Shown: positions 25,505 to 34,222 of the stretch, piece by piece
Layout of the letters: every line of letters begins with the position of its first letter
Position numbering within the stretch: the first letter of the stretch is position 1
Assembly: GCA_900769975.1 (NCBI GenBank)
Contig: CAAGIR010000003.1
Location: forward strand, 1-38,296
Direction: 5' to 3'
From: Spirochaetia bacterium
GTDB lineage: Bacteria > Spirochaetota > Spirochaetia > Treponematales > Treponemataceae
Length of the DNA stretch: 38,296 nt
Notes under the pieces: model-generated
The model's input: the letters and a program-made list of their open reading frames with translations, nothing else
Databases searched by the model: none
Told to the model about the DNA's origin: nothing
Translations under genes and position numbers: made by a program

Positions 25505-25972
25505 CGGTTTTTTGCCTTCAGAAATAATATCCAGACATTTTTGTTTTTCCTGTTGAAGGAACTCGTTTTCCTGCTGGAGCGCATTAAGTTCGTCTACATC
25601 ATCACTCATTTTGAGAATAGATTCAATTTGTTCCATTCGCTGCTGGAGTTGGAGAAGTTGTTTTTTTGCATCGGTTATCCGCTTGGGAGGTCGTCCCCCT
25701 TTTTTACCGTTTTCCCTGCTCGCCTGTTTTTTTACATAACTTGTCGATTTTCCGTTATACGAATACAAAGACGAAAACAAAAATTTTAAGTTTTTTAAAT
25801 TCTGTTCCATTTGAAAAGATATTTCATCGAGATTGCGGACTGTATCTTCATCCAAAACGGGCTGTCCGTCATAAAATTCCTGCTTTTTTTGTTTTGACAG
25901 AACGTCCAGTTTCTGTTGAATTTCAAACATTTCATCAAAAATTGCATTAATTTGCTCTGTTTTTTCACTCAT
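25499..25972 (-). CDS. Coiled-coil protein with AT-hook-like basic motif
   Basis: A 157-residue cytoplasmic protein of unknown function. Residues 1-65 and 100-150 have strong heptad character (for example QQRMEQIESIL and LQQENEFLQQE). Between them lies a basic KKGGRPPKR stretch containing the GRP core of an AT-hook, which suggests minor-groove DNA binding. It could be a nucleoid-associated or mobile-element-derived DNA-binding protein. The start codon lacks a Shine-Dalgarno but sits 6 nt from a -10 box, which supports this start. No operon partners. Confidence 0.6.
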   Translation of the reverse strand: MSEKTEQINAIFDEMFEIQQKLDVLSKQKKQEFYDGQPVLDEDTVRNLDEISFQMEQNLKNLKFLFSSLYSYNGKSTSYVKKQASRENGKKGGRPPKRITDAKKQLLQLQQRMEQIESILKMSDDVDELNALQQENEFLQQEKQKCLDIISEGKKPQ

Positions 25973-25978
25973 AGGTAG

Positions 25979-26007
25979 ATTTTAACCTATAGCTTTGGGT
26001 TTTGCAA
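25979..26007 (-). promoter_or_regulatory. Promoter of the coiled-coil gene, leaderless arrangement
   Basis: Minus strand: TTGCAA (26007-26002), 17-bp spacer, TAAAAT (25984-25979), then CTACCT and the ATG at 25972. The predicted start site is the start codon itself. Confidence 0.6.
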
Positions 26008-26070
26008 GAAGAATTATGATTTTTTTATGTTATCAACATGATGGGTTATGTGCAAGTTTTAAGGTGGAAC

Positions 26071-26156
26071 GGCGTGCCGAGGCTTGAACAGGCGGGCTTT
26101 GGCCCGAGTCCGAAGGACCGAGCCGGCTTAGGCGAGCTGTGAAAGGCGACTGGGTA
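26071..26156. repeat. Dispersed 85-bp GC-rich repeat, copy A
   Basis: It shares a nearly gap-free alignment with 32664-32747. Conserved blocks are CCGAGGCTTGAACAG, GTCCGAAGGACCGAGCC and TAGGCGAGCTGTGAAAGGCG followed by ACTGGGTA. Two small hairpins can be drawn: CGGGC-TTTG-GCCCG, and GTCC-GAA-GGAC; GGCT/AGCC may close an outer stem. It sits between the coiled-coil gene and yitT, whose starts diverge. Confidence 0.75.
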
Positions 26157-26241
26157 TACGATGGCTCGCTGAAAAAAAAAGGAATATAGGATTTATTTTT
26201 TTTCTTTTTGCTTTTTCGGTTTTTGTGAGTATATTATCTGT

Positions 26242-27096
26242 ATGAATAAAACGATAAAAGAAACATTTAACATTATTTTGGTTATAATCGCCGCAATTCT
26301 CATGGCTGTAAATATTAATACATTTGTATATACAGCGGGGCTTTTGCCAGGAGGATTTACGGGTATTGTTCTGCTTATTCAGGATATTTTTCAAAAGTAT
26401 TTAAATATCAAAATTCCTTACAGTTTGTTTTTGTGGATTTTGAATTTGTGGCCGGCCATCATCTGTTTTAAAAATATTGGAAAACGGTTTACTCTTTTAT
26501 CTTTGTTAATGATTATTGTTTCTGGTCTTGCTACTGATTTTATTCCAGGGTTCTTTGTAACTGATGATATTTTGCTTTGTGCGATTTTTGGTGGAATTAT
26601 CAACGGTATTTCGATTTGTCTGTGTCTTTTTGTGGGTGCGACGAGTGGCGGTACTGATTTTATTTCAATCTATCTGTCTGAAAAAAAAGGTATTAGTGCG
26701 TGGAATTATATTTTTGCCGGAAACTGTATTTTGCTTGCGATTTTCGGTCTTCTTTTTGGGTGGACTAAGGCTCTTTATTCTATAATTTTCCAATTTGCAA
26801 CTACACAAGTTATTAACAGTCTATATAAACGCTATCAAAAATCTACATTGTTTATTATTTCTGATCACTGGCAGGAAATTGTAAAAATGGTAAAAAATTC
26901 CACAAATCACAATGCTACTATTTTTTCTGGAAAAGGAAGCTACAATGGTGCTGACCGTACTATGATTTACACTATTGTAGGAAAAGATCAGGAAGCACAA
27001 TTAGTTCACGAAATTATGAAAATTGACCCAAAAGCCTTTGTTAATGTCCTTGAAACGAAAGCACTTTTGGGTAATTTCAACATGCAGAAACTGTAG
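26242..27096 (+). CDS. YitT family membrane protein (DUF161/DUF2179)
   Basis: A 284-residue inner-membrane protein. Five to six TM helices fill residues 10-200 (with YTAGLLPGGFTGIVLLIQ and VGATSGGTDFISIYLSEKKG motifs of the YitT_membrane domain). The C-terminal cytoplasmic DUF2179 domain (about 215-280) contains IISDHWQEIVKMV and RTMIYTIVGKDQ. The family is widespread in Firmicutes and spirochaetes; its transport or sensing role is not established. No Shine-Dalgarno is visible. A TATATT box (26230-26235) lies 6 nt before the ATG, so it may also be leaderless, though the -35 is poor. It converges on the GH51 gene with a 13-bp gap. Confidence 0.85.
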   Translation: MNKTIKETFNIILVIIAAILMAVNINTFVYTAGLLPGGFTGIVLLIQDIFQKYLNIKIPYSLFLWILNLWPAIICFKNIGKRFTLLSLLMIIVSGLATDFIPGFFVTDDILLCAIFGGIINGISICLCLFVGATSGGTDFISIYLSEKKGISAWNYIFAGNCILLAIFGLLFGWTKALYSIIFQFATTQVINSLYKRYQKSTLFIISDHWQEIVKMVKNSTNHNATIFSGKGSYNGADRTMIYTIVGKDQEAQLVHEIMKIDPKAFVNVLETKALLGNFNMQKL

Positions 27097-27109
27097 TCTC
27101 GGTTTATAA

Positions 27110-29224
27110 TTAAAATTTAATTACTGTTACTGTTTTTGGGGGTAAAGTAATTTTGCCTGTAACCGATGTCTGTTCAACTGAGTATGTTGCATCTTCTGGA
27201 TATCGTAGTTCGCACATTTTCTGATTTGTAACTAAATCGCCAGGTAATGCTTTATTTCCAGGGTCTTTTGTATCTACCGCTTCTGTCTGTACTACTGGTT
27301 TTGCATGACCGCTTGACGCCTGTAGCAGCACTTTTTCGCATTTTATAGAAACAGGTTGATTTTTTTCATCAAGAAGATGCAAATCCTGTTCATTTTCAGA
27401 AGAATTTATGAGTTTTAAGATAATTTTGTTGTCTTTATCTGCAACTGCGGAAACATAAATCTGACTTTCTCGCAACTGTTTGTCCTGACCGTCAAGATTA
27501 ATTGAATATTCGCCAGAATAATCAGAAAAGATTTTTTGTACGTAATAATTTGGCGTAAGGACAACTTTTTCGCAATCAAACCATATTAAATCTGGTGTCC
27601 ATTGAGAATGACCGATTCTGTTAAAAAGCGGTGCATATGAAGCAAGTTTTACCACATCGCCATTTTTTTCCATTCCAGTCATCATTGCGGCTTCGGCCAA
27701 CGCTGATTCAACCGAATTTGTAAGATTTAAATCATGGGCGGCGTATTCTCCTGCAAAAACTGCAATTTCTCGTGGATAATCATCATAAAGATCTATATTT
27801 TCATACAACCACTGCGGCGCTACATAATAATGTTCATCCACTGCATAACAGAAATTCTGGTTATCTTTATAATTATCTCGATAGAATTTCCATGCATTTT
27901 CATAAAGAGGATGTTTTATAAATGGTCCTGCCGTTCCCAAAAGTTTCATCTGCGGATAGACTTTGTGAATGGCTTTTTCAAATGCAATATAACGTGGTGC
28001 CAAATCTACATGGCGGCTTTCCCACTGTTCATTTCCGATAGCTATCATTTCGAGGTTGAAACTTTCTGGGTGTCCCATTTTTGCCCGAAGGCTTCCCCAT
28101 TTTGTAGAAACATCACCGTTTGCAAATTCTATTAAATCCAAAGCATCCTGAACATACTGTTCAAAATCTTGTGAATCTACTGGAACTGTTTCAAAAGAAC
28201 GGAACTGGCACGCTACACCAATATTTAAAACAGGAAGTGCTTTACAAAGCCGTTTTTCACTGGAAAGTAATTCACACAGAAGGAAATATTCATAAAATCC
28301 TATGCCGTAACTTTGCATATAATGACTGTCTGAGGTTTCCCAAGTTTTAATTGTATTTCCGCCTGGCGCACCCCAGAGGTTTGGTTTGATTTTTCTGTCT
28401 TTTAATTCTCCGACAGTTTTTTTCCATTCATAACGATAATAAAGACTTGTTCCTTCAACAATACAACCGCCAGGAAATCGAATAAATGCCGGATTAAGAT
28501 TTTTTAATGCTTCAAATAAATCTTTTCGGAAGACGCCTGCAACTGCATCCTGCGGAATCATGGAAATCAAATCAAATTCGTAACTTCCCTGCTTTGTAAG
28601 GTGCATTTCATATACTGCTCCAGTTACATCTTCGTCGGCAACAAGTTCTGTTGTATAAAGAGTCCACTTTTTGTCTTCGCACTGTCCGAGCATTTTGTTA
28701 TAGCCGTCTGTTTCTTCAATATAATTTAATGGAACTTTTGTCTGTGCAAAAACTTTTCCGTTTTTAGTGATTTTTATTTCGAGTTCGCCTTCTTTGTAAG
28801 AAACTTCACGTCCATAGAATTTTACTGTGTATTTCTGACCTTTTTTTAAAGTAATGCCATCATACGCTTTATTACAAAAACCTTCACCTGCTTCATTTGC
28901 TGTAAAACGCAAATAATGAGGATTTTCATGGTTCAACGGTTCATTTGTAGAAATTTCCAGATTTTGTGGTTTTCCGTTTAACGATGACCAGGAATAAAGG
29001 CTGTCTTCTGCCAAAACATAATCATGCCCGGCACCCTTGCTTCGGATTGCTTCAAAAGAGCGGTTTTCCAGCATTTCTGCATAAAGTCCGCCATCGGCTG
29101 CAAAATTTATATCTTCAAAAAAAAGTCCGACCATATCGGGTGTAATTTTCTTTGAATTCTTTTTAATTTCGCTTTTATCATTCCTGTAATTACAGTTAAT
29201 AGAAAGTTTTAACATTTTTTCCAT
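27110..29224 (-). CDS. Alpha-L-arabinofuranosidase, glycoside hydrolase family 51
   Basis: A roughly 704-residue cytoplasmic enzyme that releases L-arabinose from arabinoxylan or arabinan oligosaccharides. An N-terminal GLFFEDINFAADGGLYAEML motif, an inserted carbohydrate-binding-like beta-sandwich (about 70-225), the TIM barrel (FIRFPGGC, about 249-256) and a C-terminal beta-sandwich are in family order. The acid/base glutamate is in IAIGNEQWE (about 399) and the nucleophile in VFAGEYAAHD (about 492); DEHYY is also present. The first in-frame codon is a TTG at 29230; I prefer the ATG at 29224, and 29215 is another option. No signal peptide, so imported oligosaccharides are probable substrates. 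Confidence 0.9.
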   Translation of the reverse strand: MEKMLKLSINCNYRNDKSEIKKNSKKITPDMVGLFFEDINFAADGGLYAEMLENRSFEAIRSKGAGHDYVLAEDSLYSWSSLNGKPQNLEISTNEPLNHENPHYLRFTANEAGEGFCNKAYDGITLKKGQKYTVKFYGREVSYKEGELEIKITKNGKVFAQTKVPLNYIEETDGYNKMLGQCEDKKWTLYTTELVADEDVTGAVYEMHLTKQGSYEFDLISMIPQDAVAGVFRKDLFEALKNLNPAFIRFPGGCIVEGTSLYYRYEWKKTVGELKDRKIKPNLWGAPGGNTIKTWETSDSHYMQSYGIGFYEYFLLCELLSSEKRLCKALPVLNIGVACQFRSFETVPVDSQDFEQYVQDALDLIEFANGDVSTKWGSLRAKMGHPESFNLEMIAIGNEQWESRHVDLAPRYIAFEKAIHKVYPQMKLLGTAGPFIKHPLYENAWKFYRDNYKDNQNFCYAVDEHYYVAPQWLYENIDLYDDYPREIAVFAGEYAAHDLNLTNSVESALAEAAMMTGMEKNGDVVKLASYAPLFNRIGHSQWTPDLIWFDCEKVVLTPNYYVQKIFSDYSGEYSINLDGQDKQLRESQIYVSAVADKDNKIILKLINSSENEQDLHLLDEKNQPVSIKCEKVLLQASSGHAKPVVQTEAVDTKDPGNKALPGDLVTNQKMCELRYPEDATYSVEQTSVTGKITLPPKTVTVIKF

Positions 29225-29240
29225 AAACAAAGTCTTAACT

Positions 29241-29266
29241 TGTCTAATTTTGTAGACACTTTTATA
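29241..29266 (-). promoter_or_regulatory. Putative operator and -10 box of the GH51 gene
   Basis: A perfect inverted repeat, TGTCTA (29241-29246) and TAGACA (29253-29258), lies just inside the expected transcription start of a TATAAA -10 candidate (29266-29261, minus strand). It suggests sugar-responsive repression by an unlinked regulator. No good -35 is seen. The rest of the 170-bp gap is T-rich and otherwise featureless. Confidence 0.4.
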
Positions 29267-29399
29267 CTGTTGCTGTTGTTATTTTTTATTTGTTTGTGCC
29301 TTTTTTTTAGATTAATTAAGAACTACCTCCATTTTTTTGTTAAAAAAATCTTATAATATGCAATTTTGTTTGTCTATAAGTGAATTATCTTATAAATTA

Positions 29400-30233
29400 T
29401 TATATCATCCAGGACTTTATTAATTCAATTTCGGCAGCGTACCCTTTATCATCGTTTGGAGTTTCCAAGATAAAAGGAAGATTTTGTACACGCGGATTTT
29501 GAACTACATTTTTGAGGATAGTTTCACCGATGCAGCCCTGGCCGATTTTCTGGTGACGGTCTTTATGTGTTCCCAAAAGATTCATGCTGTCGTTCAGATG
29601 TATTGCCTTAAGTTTTTCTAGCCCGATTACAGAATCAAATTCATCTAAAACTGCATCAAAATCTGCGAGATTATATCCTGCATCCCAAACATGACACGTA
29701 TCAAAACAGACTGCAAGATTTTTGTGATATTCTGGTTTAACAAGGTCAATTATCTGTTTTAACTCTTCAAAAGAACGCCCAATTTCTGTTCCTTTTCCTG
29801 CCATAGTTTCAAGAAGGACGGTTGTGGTCATTCCTTCAAACAAAGCACTGTTCAACGCATCTGCTATAACTTGAATGGCAAGTTCAACTCCCTGGCCTAC
29901 ATGCGAACCTGGGTGAAAATTGTAATATTGATTTGGAGTTGCTTCCATGCGTTTTAAATCATCAATAAGCATATTTTTTGCAAATTCACGAATATCAGGT
30001 TTGTCTGAACAAAGATTCATCGTATAAGGGGCATGTGCTACAAGTGTTCCGAATTTATTTTCGGAAAGATATTCGTTTAATGCCTGTGCATCGGAAGGAT
30101 CTATTTCTTTTGCCGCTCCTCCACGAGGATTTCTTGTAAAAAATGCAAAAGTCGTTCCGCCAAGTGCAGTTGCGGCTTTGCCCATAGCTAAATATCCGTT
30201 TGAAGATGATAAATGGTTGCCGATAAAAATCAT
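29400..30233 (-). CDS. nfo: Endonuclease IV (Nfo-type AP endonuclease)
   Basis: A 277-residue TIM-barrel enzyme that cuts DNA at abasic sites during base excision repair. The zinc ligands are visible in HAPYTMNL, FHPGSHVGQG, LLETMAGKG, CFDTCHVWDAG, IHLNDSMN, GTHKDRHQKIG and ILETPN, all matching the family. Length is normal. A GAGG ribosome-binding site precedes the ATG. It lies 20 bp after uvrC on the same strand, giving a two-gene DNA-repair operon. Confidence 0.94.
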   Translation of the reverse strand: MIFIGNHLSSSNGYLAMGKAATALGGTTFAFFTRNPRGGAAKEIDPSDAQALNEYLSENKFGTLVAHAPYTMNLCSDKPDIREFAKNMLIDDLKRMEATPNQYYNFHPGSHVGQGVELAIQVIADALNSALFEGMTTTVLLETMAGKGTEIGRSFEELKQIIDLVKPEYHKNLAVCFDTCHVWDAGYNLADFDAVLDEFDSVIGLEKLKAIHLNDSMNLLGTHKDRHQKIGQGCIGETILKNVVQNPRVQNLPFILETPNDDKGYAAEIELIKSWMI

Positions 30234-30253
30234 AATATTAATACCTCTATTTA

Positions 30254-32224
30254 TTAATCACTGTATTTTGAATTTGCATTTGATGGTTTTTCTGCTGCCT
30301 CCAATGCTAAATCTGCAAGATTACTGATGTATGTTGCACGAGCTGCTTTTTCTTTTGTAGTACCTGCAGCGCCAAGCGACATTTTTTGCAATTCTTTTTT
30401 TTGAGTACGGATTTTATGGAGTTCTTTTGCCTGTAAAATTACCTCCGAAGCGTCCTTTTCGCTGATTTTTATGCAATCAATAATTTGCTGGACGTTTGCA
30501 TTTACAAGATTTTCCAAAGTGGTAAAAGTTTTTTGAAGTTGCACTGCCCGTCTTTCTCCAATTCCATCAATCTCCAAAAACAACGATTTGGTGTTTTCTT
30601 TTGTTCGTAACGCCTGATTTCTGCTGGTTGCAAATCTATGTGTTTCATCTCGTACCCGCTGTAAAAGGCGCAAAGCATCGCTTCTTTTTGGAAGGCATAT
30701 CGGAACGCTATTACCAGGCAGATAAATTTCTTCATCACGCTTTGCAAGTCCTGCCACTGGAATATCAAGTTCAAGTGCATTCAGTATTTCTTCAACGGCA
30801 TTTACCTGCCCGATACCGCCATCAATAAGAATTAAATCTGGCAAATCACTTTGTTCGTTTAAAAGTCTTGTATAACGGCGACTTACGGCTTCCTTCAAAC
30901 TGGCAAAATCATCAATAATACCATCTGTTGTTTTGAGTCTGAAGTAACGGTAATTTTTTTTATCTGGATTTCCATTGTAAAAACTTATCAAAGATGCAAC
31001 TGGCCATTTTCCTCCAATATGCGCAATATCAAATCCTTCTATTCTAATAGGAAGAACATCAAGTCCCAGAGTTTCCTTCAATTCCTGCATTGCTGGGATA
31101 TCGCCACGATCACGCAATCTTCTTACGATATCCTCTTTTGCATTATGCCTAGACATTTGGATTGCGGCAACATCACGAGCGACAGAATCCGATGCAGTCA
31201 CCTGAATTAACTGCGAATTACTATGCATTGCATTACTAAGCCATTTTGAAATATGTTCAAATTCTGAGGTTTGCGGAATATAAATTGCAGGAGGTATTGT
31301 TTTTATATCTTCATAATAGCAAGCCATAAATTCGCCGATTAAATCTTCGTCATCATTAAGCGATTCGGCACGATAATTTTCCCTGCCAAGCAATTTTCCG
31401 CTTCTGAATTTTAAAACTGTAAAACTTACCAATTCTCCTTCACTTGCATAGGCTATGTAATCTCTGTCTTCTGAATCAAAAACTTCAACAATATTTTGAT
31501 TTTGTAAAATTTCAAGCGCTTTTATTCCGTCACGTAAACGTGCTGCTTTTTCAAAATTCAAATCTTTTGCGGCATTTTTCATTTCTTGAGTCATTTTTTC
31601 AACAGCATCCTCACCGTTGCCCTGCAAAAGTCTTTTAATTTCTTCTATATAATTGTTATATTCTTCTTTGGAAATTTTTTTACAGCATGGGGCTTTGCAC
31701 TGTTTAATATGATAATAAAGGCAGGGAGTTTCACGGTTGCGTAAAATTCTGCAATGTCTAAGCGGATAAAGTTTAAAAATTAATTCCAGAAAATAATCTA
31801 ATGCATTAACATCTGGGAAAGGCCCAAAATATGTTGAACCATCCTGCAAAATTTTTCGTGTTCGGAAAATCTTCGGAAATTCTTCGTTTGTAATTCGTAA
31901 AACTGGATATGACTTTCCGTCTTTTAAATTGATATTGTAACGTGGATTATATTTTTTTATCAGATTGTTTTCTAAAATTAACGCTTCATATTCGTTATTC
32001 GTCGTTATGTATTCAATCCATTTTGCATGAGCTACTAAAAGTTTTGTTTTTAAGGTACGTTGTCCAGAAAAATAGGATGTGAGTCTGTTTTTTAGATTTT
32101 TGGCTTTTCCTACATAAATGACTGTATCTTCATCATTATGCCATAAATAAACCCCGCTAGACTGAGGCGCTTTTAAAGCTGTTTGATGAAGATTTTTCCA
32201 AGTAGAATTCCTATTTTCACTCAT
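30254..32224 (-). CDS. uvrC: Excinuclease ABC subunit C
   Basis: A 656-residue nucleotide excision repair nuclease that makes both incisions around a lesion bound by UvrB. The GIY-YIG domain (about 17-100: SGVYLWHN ... VIYVGKAKNLKNRL) makes the 3' cut. A cysteine-rich segment (CRILRNRETPCLYYHIKQC) and a UVR helix pair (about 200-235) follow. The RNase H-like domain (about 370-540: GFDIAHIGG, LILIDGG and ETHRFATSRN holding the D-D-H triad) makes the 5' cut, then helix-hairpin-helix motifs and a charged tail. The ATG lies 6 nt from a -10 box with no Shine-Dalgarno. It leads the uvrC-nfo unit. Confidence 0.95.
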   Translation of the reverse strand: MSENRNSTWKNLHQTALKAPQSSGVYLWHNDEDTVIYVGKAKNLKNRLTSYFSGQRTLKTKLLVAHAKWIEYITTNNEYEALILENNLIKKYNPRYNINLKDGKSYPVLRITNEEFPKIFRTRKILQDGSTYFGPFPDVNALDYFLELIFKLYPLRHCRILRNRETPCLYYHIKQCKAPCCKKISKEEYNNYIEEIKRLLQGNGEDAVEKMTQEMKNAAKDLNFEKAARLRDGIKALEILQNQNIVEVFDSEDRDYIAYASEGELVSFTVLKFRSGKLLGRENYRAESLNDDEDLIGEFMACYYEDIKTIPPAIYIPQTSEFEHISKWLSNAMHSNSQLIQVTASDSVARDVAAIQMSRHNAKEDIVRRLRDRGDIPAMQELKETLGLDVLPIRIEGFDIAHIGGKWPVASLISFYNGNPDKKNYRYFRLKTTDGIIDDFASLKEAVSRRYTRLLNEQSDLPDLILIDGGIGQVNAVEEILNALELDIPVAGLAKRDEEIYLPGNSVPICLPKRSDALRLLQRVRDETHRFATSRNQALRTKENTKSLFLEIDGIGERRAVQLQKTFTTLENLVNANVQQIIDCIKISEKDASEVILQAKELHKIRTQKKELQKMSLGAAGTTKEKAARATYISNLADLALEAAEKPSNANSKYSD

Positions 32225-32230
32225 AGTGTA

Positions 32231-32260
32231 AGTATAAAGGAATTTCTAAAACCTTTGCAA
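32231..32260 (-). promoter_or_regulatory. Promoter of uvrC-nfo, leaderless arrangement
   Basis: Minus strand: TTGCAA (32260-32255), 18-bp spacer, TATACT (32236-32231), then TACACT and the ATG at 32224. There is no LexA-like palindrome in this short gap. Confidence 0.65.
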
Positions 32261-32278
32261 GTGTTGCATTAAAAATCA

Positions 32279-32476
32279 CTAAGGATTAACATCAATCCAT
32301 TGTACAATTCTAGTTTCATTATGAACGCAAATTTTTCCGCCACCTTTATTCATAAGAAAACCTTTAGCCGTATTAATTGCTGAAGTTTTATTTGGCAGAT
32401 TTGAAGTAGCATCTCTTTCTGCGCCTTCTGGTCGTACATCCCAAACACCATCATGCGGTACAACATGATAAGTCAT
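32279..32476 (-). CDS. DUF2188 domain protein
   Basis: A 65-residue protein matching the small DUF2188 family: an MTYHVVPHDGVWDVRPEGAE start, a central helix (TSAINTAKGFLMNKG) and a final strand with CVHNETRIVQWIDVNP. Members are typically 60-80 residues with a ubiquitin-like strand-helix layout and have no assigned function. It has a good GAGGTG ribosome-binding site and its own promoter, so it is a real gene despite its size. Confidence 0.75.
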   Translation of the reverse strand: MTYHVVPHDGVWDVRPEGAERDATSNLPNKTSAINTAKGFLMNKGGGKICVHNETRIVQWIDVNP

Positions 32477-32512
32477 AAAACACCTCGTAATTTAAGAAAA
32501 TCGTTTATGTTT

Positions 32513-32542
32513 AGTATACTCGGAATGTTGGGGGTTAATCAA
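32513..32542 (-). promoter_or_regulatory. Promoter of the DUF2188 gene
   Basis: Minus strand: TTGATT (32542-32537), 18-bp spacer, TATACT (32518-32513), followed by a leader of about 30 nt with a GAGGTG ribosome-binding site. Confidence 0.6.
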
Positions 32543-32920
32543 GAAATTTTTGAATTAACCATTAAGCAAATTTAGTAGCACAAATAGGTGGATTTGAAGA
32601 GGATTTGAACCTGTTTTAGTCTTTCGCCAGTGGGGTATGAAATTTGCAGGGTTTGTGCGATGCGGCGCACCGAGGCTTGAACAGACGTGCGATAGCACGA
32701 GTCCGAAGGACCGAGCCGTTAGGCGAGCTGTGAAAGGCGACTGGGTAGGTTTTTGTTCTGCTAGAAAAATGAAAGATATTGTTTTATTAAATAGTTATCA
32801 CTGAACTTTAATATTGTTTATCAGAATATACAATTTTTTTTAATATTTGTTTATTACAATAGACATTATTTGTATTATTTTGTTTATTGAACTATACAAT
32901 TTATGTAAAATCATATATAA
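32543..32920. other. Intergenic stretch without genes at the edge of the accessory zone
   Basis: No coding frame of note. It contains the direct repeat GGATTTGAA twice (near 32591-32609, the second copy resembling a reversed tRNA T-arm), repeat copy B (32664-32747), and then about 170 bp of very A+T-rich DNA with several TTTATT/ACAAT words leading up to the truncated ATPase gene. Confidence 0.5.
32664..32747. repeat. Dispersed 85-bp GC-rich repeat, copy B
   Basis: Same orientation and same conserved blocks as 26071-26156. The variable hairpin reads CGTGC-GATA-GCACG, against CGGGC-TTTG-GCCCG in copy A: a G-C pair became a T-A pair on both sides while the loop changed freely. Copy B lacks two bases after GAGCC. 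Confidence 0.75.
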
Positions 32921-33763
32921 TACGTTGCTTTTACGGGTTCTTCCCTTCTTCAGATTCTTGATGCCCGTGCAGATTTAAGCCGCCGTCCTGTAATGTATAA
33001 TATGCAGGGACTTTCCTTCAGGGAATTTTTGAATATAAAAACTGGAAATGATTTTCAAGCATTATCTTTGGAAGAAATTTTGCAAAATCATACAAAACAT
33101 GCTTTCGACATTTGCAGTAAAGTAAAACCCTTTGAATACTTTAAGGAATATTTAAAGACCGGGTATTATCCTTTTTTTCTGGAAGGTTTGGACAGCTACT
33201 ACATGAAGCTTGAAGAAACTGTAAATATGATTTTGGATGTGGAACTTCCGATTTTGAGGAAAATAGAAATAGCGTATATTCCGAAAATCAAAAAACTCCT
33301 TGCAATAATTGCAGAAAGTTCGCCATTTATGCTGAATGTTTCAAAAATCGCTGGTGCTATGGAATTAAACAGGACAACTCTTCTTTCATATTTGAAGAGC
33401 CTTACAGATGCAAAATTAATTGATTCTTTGTTTAAGGATTTAAAAAGTGTAAGTTCACTACAAAAGCCAGATAAAATTTTCCTTGAAAATACAAACTTGA
33501 TGTATTTGTATCAAGGTGAAAATGCAGATCCAGGAAATATAAGGGAAACTTTTTTACTAAATCAACTTTCGTATAATCAAACAGTAGAATTATCCGAAGC
33601 AGGCGATTTTTTTGTAAACGGCAAATACACAATTGAATGCGGCGGCAAAAACAAAACAGGAGAACAAATAAAAAATCTGGAAAACGCCTTTGTTGCCGCA
33701 GATGGAATTGAAATCGGAGGCGGTTCAAAAATTCCGTTGTGGCTGTTTGGATTTTTGTACTGA
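32921..33763 (+). pseudogene. 5'-truncated AAA_14/DUF4143 ATPase
   Basis: The open frame begins after a stop codon at 32918, with the sensor-1-like FTGSSLLQILDARADLSRR stretch, then YNMQGLSFREFLN and a complete C-terminal DUF4143 nuclease-like domain ending near ECGGKNKTGEQIKN. The N-terminal Walker A and Walker B half (about 100 residues) is missing, and no trace of it is seen in the A+T-rich DNA upstream. ATG codons at 32993 or 33002 could only yield a protein without ATPase function. It is not a duplicate of the intact ATPase at 35776, whose sequence is clearly different. Confidence 0.7.
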
Positions 33764-33847
33764 GATATAGAAAGTGTTTTTGGGGTGACAAAGTACATTG
33801 CAATTTTCTTTTGAATAGGTCACTGGCTGTTTTGTTTCTGTTGTTTT

Positions 33848-34216
33848 TTAAATCATCATGCTGAAATAAACATTTGAATCAGTTTCAAATTGCTTTCCTA
33901 TAATTTCAAGAATGTCCTTTTCATTCTGTTCAAAGGAAAGTTTTTCAGGAATATTTTCAAGATAAAGACCTGAAACATCCATTCTTTTTAAATTGACATT
34001 TTCCCGATATTGCCTTATATTATTATCTAAAGAGCCGAGGAAAGCCATGCTATTGCGTGTCTCACCGTTTGAGTGGGTGGCTATGTTGGTGAATTGGATG
34101 CCAGGGTAGACCGTGCTGAGGCTTTTTTTTCGTTTAAAAAGTCTTCATTAACATAAAGCAATATATTATCATTAATTAATCTGTTTATATACCGTTCTGC
34201 TCGTGTTTTGGAAAAG
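33848..34216 (-). pseudogene. Frameshifted gene remnant, unrecognised
   Basis: Reading leftwards from 34216, one frame gives YIFSKTRAERYINRLINDN and continues to an A8 run (T8 on the plus strand at 34123-34130). A one-base shift there would join it to a second frame with TVYPGIQFTNIATHSNGE and MAFLGSLDNNIRQYREN, which ends at 33848. The last 66 residues have an ATG of their own at 34048. I do not recognise a family. It lies 3' of another degraded gene on the same strand and looks like part of the same decayed island. Confidence 0.45.
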
Positions 34217-34222
34217 ATGTAG

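Noticed and set aside
32591..32620. A reversed T-arm-like GTTCAAATCC suggesting a tRNA or tRNA 3' fragment
   Set aside because: The T stem has a mismatch, and no acceptor, D-arm or anticodon arm could be found on the minus strand within a tRNA or tmRNA length. It is better seen as part of the GGATTTGAA direct repeat. It could be an old attachment scar, but nothing proves that.
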